From a virus: a DNA stretch of 44,871 nt. A model generated the notes under the pieces. That model saw only the letters and a program-made list of their open reading frames with translations. It searched no databases and had not been told where the DNA came from. The DNA lies in IMG/VR virus record IMGVR_UViG_3300048592_000505, positions 1 to 44,871 of that record; one strand, given 5' to 3'. Shown piece after piece: positions 40,034 to 44,871 of this stretch (within the stretch, counting starts at the first letter, position 1; every line of letters begins with the position of its first letter). The position numbers were made by a program, and so were the translations under genes.

Positions 40034-41459
40034 TGTTTTGACTCCCTTGAAATTGTTTCGGCGCTTGCTCAACGGACGCGTCACTTGTGAGCTTCAATTG
40101 ATAAGTGTCGATCATTTGTTTGTCTTTGGCGTATTGAGCGAAGTGCTCTTCCGGGTCTTTTCCGAGAGCCATAAGCTCTTCGCTCCACGTTGAAAGCCCG
40201 GCTTTGATTGATGCCTCGGCCGCCGCGATTTCTTTTGTCGGGTCAATCATTTCACGACGTGGCGGTGTGTGGACCGGGGTCATTTGAGAAAAGTCTTTTC
40301 CTAAAATTTTGCAAACTTCAATGAAGTCCTCGACGACGCCGGAAAGAAATCCGTCAATGACTAATTCTTTGCGCCACACTTCAAGGTTGCGCATGAACTC
40401 AATCCAACCCAAGCGCGCCGAAGAAAAATTCACCTCGGACAAATCGCCGGTGAGCACTTCATAAGAAAGCCCAAGACCTGCGGCAACCGAGCGAAGCACG
40501 TTTTTTGTGAATTGGTCATAGTTGGCAACTTCCGGCGGCGCAGAAAAGGTGACTGTCTTTCCGGTCGGCAGAAATTCAATCAAACCGGGTTCAACTCGCT
40601 CCGAAAGATCGGGACTTGTCGCCTTGTCCCCTTCATTTGAGTCAAAAACGTCGGCCGAAATGTCTTGAACAAAGGCCGTGAAGCACGCGGCGATCTTTTG
40701 GCGCATCAATTGTGCGTCTTCATAGTCGTCAAGGTCCTTCAAACGGACCATAACAGGGGCCAACCAAGGCACTCCGCGGGCCTGTCCGGGCCGCTCTTGA
40801 CGGAAAATATGGCGAATTTCAGAGGCCGGAACCCGCTTAGAAACGAGCGAAGTGAGTTGATTTTGCTCATAAAAAGCGCCCGGATGTTGCTCAAAAATCC
40901 AATATGCGACCCTTTTCCCGTCTTGATCGAACTCAATTCCTTGAATAATGGTGTTGCCATTGGTTGTTTGGAACTGCGTTTTGTCGGTGTCGAGAAAATC
41001 AGACTCTAAAATCTGGTATTGCAGGGGAAAATCGAGCTTTCGATTGAAGCGTTTGCGAATTAAAATTTCGCCGGACTCGGGCACGGCTTGCATAATCATT
41101 CTTTGAAAACCAAAAATGTCATATCGGCCGTCAAAATCAAAAACCTTGGACTCTGCCCAAGGTTTCCATAGTTCTTCCGCGGGATTTGTTGGCGTGTCGG
41201 AATTTTTATCGCGGAATTGAGTTCGAATGCCTTTGCCAACTGTATTTGTTGCGATCGCTTGAAGCCCGCGGGCCGCAAATGGGTTGTTTCTTTTCAAATC
41301 ACGGGAACGGTTGCGAAGAGTTTCGAGGCTTCCATAAATGGCCGAATTTGCCGAGGTTGAGTCTGTTCGCCAATTGCGCATTCGTTTTGATTTTGATGCG
41401 CCTTCATATTTTCGGACCTTAGCCCAAGGGTTTATCCGATGCCAAAAGCTTTTTTTCAT
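40008..41459 (-). CDS. Portal protein (lambda gpB-like)
   Basis: A 483-residue portal of the lambda gpB family: SLETLRNRSRDLKRNNPFAA then RGLQAIATNTVGKGI, WAPVMVRLKDLDDYE and GLSYEVLTGDLSEVNFSSAR. It forms the ring through which DNA enters the head. The start overlaps the gpW stop (ATGA). The end overlaps the protease-capsid start by 26 bases. Confidence 0.93.
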   Translation of the reverse strand: MKKSFWHRINPWAKVRKYEGASKSKRMRNWRTDSTSANSAIYGSLETLRNRSRDLKRNNPFAARGLQAIATNTVGKGIRTQFRDKNSDTPTNPAEELWKPWAESKVFDFDGRYDIFGFQRMIMQAVPESGEILIRKRFNRKLDFPLQYQILESDFLDTDKTQFQTTNGNTIIQGIEFDQDGKRVAYWIFEQHPGAFYEQNQLTSLVSKRVPASEIRHIFRQERPGQARGVPWLAPVMVRLKDLDDYEDAQLMRQKIAACFTAFVQDISADVFDSNEGDKATSPDLSERVEPGLIEFLPTGKTVTFSAPPEVANYDQFTKNVLRSVAAGLGLSYEVLTGDLSEVNFSSARLGWIEFMRNLEVWRKELVIDGFLSGVVEDFIEVCKILGKDFSQMTPVHTPPRREMIDPTKEIAAAEASIKAGLSTWSEELMALGKDPEEHFAQYAKDKQMIDTYQLKLTSDASVEQAPKQFQGSQNNENNQTQS

Positions 41460-41707
41460 TCGTCACCTAGACCTTTTGAGTGTCGGGCGACTTTCCTTGT
41501 CCCGCCGAAAAACCCTTTTTCGCCGCAAGTCTCATCCATGCCGAGCTTTTTGCGGAGCAAAGTCCGCACGCGCATCATTTCTTCGAGGGAACGATAGGTG
41601 ACTTCTTTGTCGGTGTACTTGACGGTCTGCACGCCTTGAAGGATTGCGCTCTCAAGACTTTCGAGCGCCTCAATTGTGAATGGCGTTTGATATGTTTTTG
41701 AACTCAA
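41456..41707 (-). CDS. Head completion protein (lambda gpW-like)
   Basis: An 83-residue protein, starting at TTG 41707 after GAGGGGAAAAC. The gpW pattern is visible: LESLESAILQGVQTVKYTDK then EVTYRSLEEMMRVRTLLRKK. In lambda, gpW sits under the portal and stops DNA leakage. It lies between the terminase and portal genes as in lambda. Confidence 0.88.
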   Translation of the reverse strand: MSSKTYQTPFTIEALESLESAILQGVQTVKYTDKEVTYRSLEEMMRVRTLLRKKLGMDETCGEKGFFGGTRKVARHSKGLGDE

Positions 41708-41716
41708 GTTTTCCCC

Positions 41717-43657
41717 TCACCAAAACGAAGACTCACGACGGACTCTTCGTGCCCCACGAGACGCGACGTTTTTTTCATTGACTTGTCGTGTTTCGTTATC
41801 AGTTTGTGAAGGTTCATTGACTTTTGCAACAACATTTTTTTCGGCGGGCGGGGTTTTGGGTTTCTTGAAACGGTCGAGCCCTGCCAATGACGCGGCGGCT
41901 CGTGCATAAATTCGGCAGTCAAGTGCTTCGTTTCGTTCACGCTCTTTCACCCATTCCGTGTGTGCAAAACCCCTTCGATTTTTTTTGATGAGCAATCTTT
42001 CCGCGGTGAGTTCTTTGAAATAGTCTTCGCCATATTCGGGGAAGTGACAAAAACCCGGCGGCGTTTCTTGCTCGGCTTCCGGCACAAGAAACTTGAGCCA
42101 AGAATACAGTTCGGATTTTAAAAGTGAAACACCAATTGCAAAAACTTTTATTCCCCGTCTAATGGTCTTGCCTGAAAGCTTCACGTCAACCGCCCGCGGT
42201 TGCCCGACCATGACACTCAAAGAGTCCATACCTTTGATCGGGATGACCCGCGTGATTGGATAGCGCCGGCAAAAGTTGTAAACGTGTTGTGTGTTATAAC
42301 CCGAATCGACCGCAACCATTTTCACCGGCATCGTGCCGCCGTCTTCGCGGGTGAACTCTTTGTCGATCACTTGCGCGAGCGCATTCCATGGCGAGTCGTT
42401 CACGCCAAAAGCAAGCGCGGTGTCCCCTAAACAAACACCCATGTCGACCGACCACGACTCGCGGTTGTTGCCCCAACCCACGACTTCAAAATGCAGTCGA
42501 TCTTTTTGAACGTCGACGCCCATGGTGAGAAATTGAACTTGTTTCGGCACGGTTCCGATTTCATATTTCTCGCGGCGTTGATATAGGTTTTTCCATTCCG
42601 GCGCGTCCCCAACTTCTTTATAAGTCTCACCTAAAATTGTGTTGTGAAACGCTTTTAGCTTTTCCGTTTTGCGGTATTTTTGAAACTCGTTGTCGGCCTC
42701 TTCTTTTGCGGCCGCAATTTCTTTCCAAGAAAACCAACCTATCGGCGAGTAAAGCGCGGACAAATGGAAACCGACGACCCCGCTTTCTGCGGTTGCCTGC
42801 CATTCGCCATCGGCGAACATTTTAGTTTTGAAGCGTTCTTCAATTCCGACCCCGCACCCGCCGGTTTCGCCGTCACAATAATAAAGAACCGACTCGGGTT
42901 TTCCGGGGGTCCATTGAAGGTTTTTAAATTCCAACTTTTGTTTGTGACCACAATGAGGGCAAGGGACGAAATAAAAACGCTTATCGCTGATTTCAAATTC
43001 GTCATCAATCTTTGATATTCCGTCAATCGTCGGCGTTGAGACAAGAAACGCTTTTCGACGTGAGAAAGTTCTAGACCGCGCAAGCACAAGCGACACCGGG
43101 TCGCCTTGTCCCTCAACGTCCAAAGGGAACTCGTCAAGTTCGTCGAGCATGACAAATCGGGCGGGCATTGACTTCAACCCGGCCGCGGAATTCGCCCCGG
43201 CCAACGCCAATGTCCCGCCCGGAAAATCTTTGAGCAAAATTGTTGTCGAAGAGTCTCGGGACTTTTTTGCCCGGACCTTTTCGTTGAGCCGCGGACACTC
43301 TTCAATCAATGGTTCAATCCGTTGCCGCGAAACTTTTCGCGCAAGATCAACGGTTGGAAGCACGAGCATGAAAGGCCCCGGCGCATAGTCCATGACATAG
43401 CCGAGCCAATTGTTGCCGCTTTCCGTTCCCCCAACCTGCGAACCTTTTTTGAACACAACTTTTTGTGCCGGGTGAAAGATCGAAAGACAGTCCATGATTT
43501 CTTTTAAATACGGCGTGCGGCTTGTGCGCCACGGGCCGGCTTCGCTTGACGCTTTCTTGGAAAGAACGCGGTGTTGGTCGGCCCATTCGCTCACTGATAA
43601 AATTGGGTCGGGTTTTAAAACTTCGGCGGCAAACCTGTTAAGCAACGACGCGTGCAT
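41717..43657 (-). CDS. Terminase large subunit (GpA family)
   Basis: A 646-residue packaging motor of the lambda GpA type. ATPase part: a Walker A-like VVFKKGSQVGGTESGNN (about residue 67), Walker B ARFVMLDELDEFP. A zinc motif CPHCGH ... CDGETGGCG follows. Nuclease part: GVDVQKDRLHFEV and AVDSGYNTQHVYNF acid residues. It cuts cos and drives DNA into the head. The ATG overlaps the TerS gene by 20 bases with AAGGTTACTGA before it. Confidence 0.95.
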   Translation of the reverse strand: MHASLLNRFAAEVLKPDPILSVSEWADQHRVLSKKASSEAGPWRTSRTPYLKEIMDCLSIFHPAQKVVFKKGSQVGGTESGNNWLGYVMDYAPGPFMLVLPTVDLARKVSRQRIEPLIEECPRLNEKVRAKKSRDSSTTILLKDFPGGTLALAGANSAAGLKSMPARFVMLDELDEFPLDVEGQGDPVSLVLARSRTFSRRKAFLVSTPTIDGISKIDDEFEISDKRFYFVPCPHCGHKQKLEFKNLQWTPGKPESVLYYCDGETGGCGVGIEERFKTKMFADGEWQATAESGVVGFHLSALYSPIGWFSWKEIAAAKEEADNEFQKYRKTEKLKAFHNTILGETYKEVGDAPEWKNLYQRREKYEIGTVPKQVQFLTMGVDVQKDRLHFEVVGWGNNRESWSVDMGVCLGDTALAFGVNDSPWNALAQVIDKEFTREDGGTMPVKMVAVDSGYNTQHVYNFCRRYPITRVIPIKGMDSLSVMVGQPRAVDVKLSGKTIRRGIKVFAIGVSLLKSELYSWLKFLVPEAEQETPPGFCHFPEYGEDYFKELTAERLLIKKNRRGFAHTEWVKERERNEALDCRIYARAAASLAGLDRFKKPKTPPAEKNVVAKVNEPSQTDNETRQVNEKNVASRGARRVRRESSFW

Positions 43658-44342
43658 TCAGTAACCTTGAAAGACCGTCGAGCGCGGCGTTCAATTCCTT
43701 ATAAAGTTTGGTTTCCATTTCAACGATGTCGGTGCACGCCATGAGTTCGGGCGCAGCTTTCGCCGGCACGTTCAAAATGTTTTCTCGAATGGCCGTGCAA
43801 ATTTTTTGAATTTCTTCTTTCACGTCTTTGACATCAACCAAGCGCCCTTCGAGTTCGGCAACTTCCAATTCGAGCTTTCGCGCTTTGAGTTCTTCCGAAC
43901 CGGCCTTGGCCGAGCGATAGCGGTCGAAGTTGTCGGTGCCGGCATAGGGAACCTTTTCGACTTCGACCTCTTGGCCTTCGATCACTTCTTTTTTAAATTC
44001 CGATTTCGGAAGAGGCGGCAGCTTTTTATCAAGCGGGCTTTTGCCTTTGTGTTTTTCGTCCGCGGCCGCGGGCCCAAACATTTCGTCAATCACGTTGGGC
44101 GCCGGGGCCGCAAGGGGCGGGGGCGCAATGTTTCTTTTGAGCAAGGCCGCGGACTGTTCGGCGCTTTCACTGCGACGACGCGCAAACTCTTGGTCGGCAA
44201 CTTCCGAAATGATTTTCGGCCGCTTCAAGTTCGAACGGTCAATGGCGTGTTCCGGTATAGAACCCCGCTTTATTCTTTCTTGCAGTGTGGCAAGAGCAAT
44301 GCCCTGCATTCGAGCATACTCTCTAAACGAAACTAACGGCAC
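43638..44342 (-). CDS. Terminase small subunit (Nu1-like)
   Basis: A 234-residue DNA-recognition subunit, starting at GTG 44342 after AAAAGGGGGCGGG. The N-terminal winged helix is seen in VSFREYARMQGIALATLQER, with an IKRGSIPEHAIDRS turn. A proline-rich linker is followed by a helical coiled coil (EELKARKLELEVAELEGRL), then C-terminal helices. It should bind cosB-like sites in the region to its right. Confidence 0.88.
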   Translation of the reverse strand: MPLVSFREYARMQGIALATLQERIKRGSIPEHAIDRSNLKRPKIISEVADQEFARRRSESAEQSAALLKRNIAPPPLAAPAPNVIDEMFGPAAADEKHKGKSPLDKKLPPLPKSEFKKEVIEGQEVEVEKVPYAGTDNFDRYRSAKAGSEELKARKLELEVAELEGRLVDVKDVKEEIQKICTAIRENILNVPAKAAPELMACTDIVEMETKLYKELNAALDGLSRLLNARVVA

Positions 44343-44359
44343 CCCGCCCCCTTTTGGTC

Positions 44360-44391
44360 AATATAGTGCGGGAACGACCGGGCCCTGTCAA
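44360..44391 (-). promoter_or_regulatory. Promoter for the terminase/late operon
   Basis: On the minus strand a perfect TTGACA (44391-44386) is followed by TATATT (44365-44360) at 20 bases, or by ACTATA (44367-44362) at 18. It lies between the terminator at 44404-44438 and the GTG start of TerS, so it likely starts late transcription. The spacing is longer than ideal, so an activator may be needed. Confidence 0.55.
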
Positions 44392-44403
44392 TTTTTCAGG
44401 GGG

Positions 44404-44438
44404 CTAAAAAACAAAAACCCCGCCGCGAAGCGAGGTTT
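44404..44438 (-). terminator. Terminator between cos and terminase genes
   Basis: AAACCCCGC (44415-44423) and GCGAGGTTT (44430-44438) form a stem with one mismatch and a 6-base loop; on the minus strand it is followed by TTTTTGTTTTTT. It would stop transcripts that cross cos from the HNH gene and isolate the late promoter. Confidence 0.75.
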
Positions 44439-44442
44439 ATGA

Positions 44443-44871
44443 CCTTTTTAAGTGAGCCCAATCGGTGCAGGCAACCTGATTGAACACCGCTCACCCGGTG
44501 TGCACGACCTACCTGAATACTTCGTGCAGTTTCGCATCGTCATCGCTCGGGAAGCCGTCTCGTTTTGTATGCTCACACGTTGCCGTAGAACTCTCATGCG
44601 AGACTGCGACCTTATGCTCGGGCGCAGGGAAAATCGAAATCAGGTTTGCGCAGTACGCTTTCGATTGCAAGTGCAAAAATGAACTTTCTTCTTTGCGCCG
44701 TGTCGCATTTATGCAAGCTCGTGTGCATAAAGTTGTGGGCGGTGTGGATAACCGTGCCGGGTGTTCCGGGTGTTCCGCCCTAAAACCCTTGCGCGCAGCG
44801 GACACCGCGGCATTTGTGACAGGGGTCATAAAACCTTCAAAAACTACGCGATTTTTGCGCGCGGTGCCCGG
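44443..44871. other. Non-coding cos region with repeats and dyads
   Basis: About 430 bases without a convincing gene. It ends in the right cohesive end (44860-44871), identical to bases 1-12. It holds three near-identical 9-base tandem units GTGCCGGGT, GTTCCGGGT, GTTCCGCCC (44754-44780), a dyad TTTATGCA (44708-44715) with TGCATAAA (44724-44731), a second inverted repeat AATCGAAA (44632-44639) with TTTCGATT (44659-44666) and a perfect DnaA-box match TGTGGATAA (44743-44751). These are candidate cosB-type terminase-binding sites, but the individual roles are inference. Confidence 0.6.

Noticed and set aside
44452-44682. 76-codon open frame on the plus strand near the right end
   Set aside because: No ribosome site, unusual composition, opposite to the frame above, and inside the non-coding cos region.
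44509-44829. 106-codon open frame on the minus strand beside cos
   Set aside because: GAAGG stands before its ATG, but codon use (ACA, GTA, AGG and TTA) differs from real genes here, no domain is seen, and it would cover the tandem repeats and dyads of the cos region.
1-44871. Integrase, attachment site, CRISPR array, tRNA and insertion sequence
   Set aside because: None was recognised among the predicted proteins or repeats, though a hidden tRNA needs a dedicated search.

Overview
The window looks like the complete genome of a tailed double-stranded DNA phage of a Gram-negative bacterium. The two ends share the 12-base direct repeat CGCGGTGCCCGG. When the ends are joined, this repeat lies exactly in the middle of an inverted repeat (TGCG-12-CGCA), as expected for cohesive (cos) ends. 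The unit genome is then about 44,859 bp. The head genes are lambda-like (Nu1-like and GpA-like terminase, gpW-like connector, gpB-like portal, protease fused to major capsid protein, DUF2190, gpFII-like connector). The tail genes are Mu-like and contractile (sheath, tube, frameshifted chaperone, tape measure, gp43 to gp48 baseplate). This is a myovirus-type particle. No integrase, partition system, tRNA or CRISPR array was seen, so a temperate life style is not supported.

Layout. (1) 6400 to 55, minus strand: a Cro-like regulator, a primase-helicase, an iteron-rich candidate replication origin (3625-4000), a RuvC-like resolvase, a terminator, then a second promoter driving small unknown genes, a gpZ-like minor tail protein and an HNH endonuclease next to cos. 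(2) 6741 to 17467, plus strand: an early and replication operon of tightly overlapping genes, with an SNF2 helicase, small accessory proteins, a DnaQ-type exonuclease, DUF3310, a Cas4-like nuclease (DUF2800), an SSB (DUF2815/Enc34 type) fused to a zinc finger, a family A DNA polymerase and three homing-endonuclease-like genes beside the replication genes. (3) 44342 to 17425, minus strand: the late operon, with packaging, head, tail, fibres, lysis genes (holin, lipoprotein, coiled-coil membrane protein, GH108 endolysin), then probable virion proteins and a permuted papain-fold protein. The early and late operons converge and overlap at 17425-17467.

The genes fit one cycle. The regulator in the 6400-6741 divergent region would control early transcription, primase-helicase, polymerase, SSB, resolvase and nucleases would copy the genome, the terminase with the cos-side HNH would package it, and the spanin-like and endolysin genes would open a Gram-negative envelope. 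The host is not certain. Leu is mostly TTG/CTT/CTC and Gln mostly CAA. A 785-residue fibre with a secretion signal and many cysteines recalls the exported fibre proteins of predatory Bdellovibrio, but this is only suggestive.

Points most worth a second look: the Sec-signal fibre, the cos dyad, a canonical -1 frameshift in the tail chaperone, the iteron origin, the zinc finger-SSB fusion, an AT-rich gene-conversion-like patch at the polymerase start, a genome-wide AGGGGG Shine-Dalgarno form, and a small helical-hairpin protein resembling anti-CBASS sponges.
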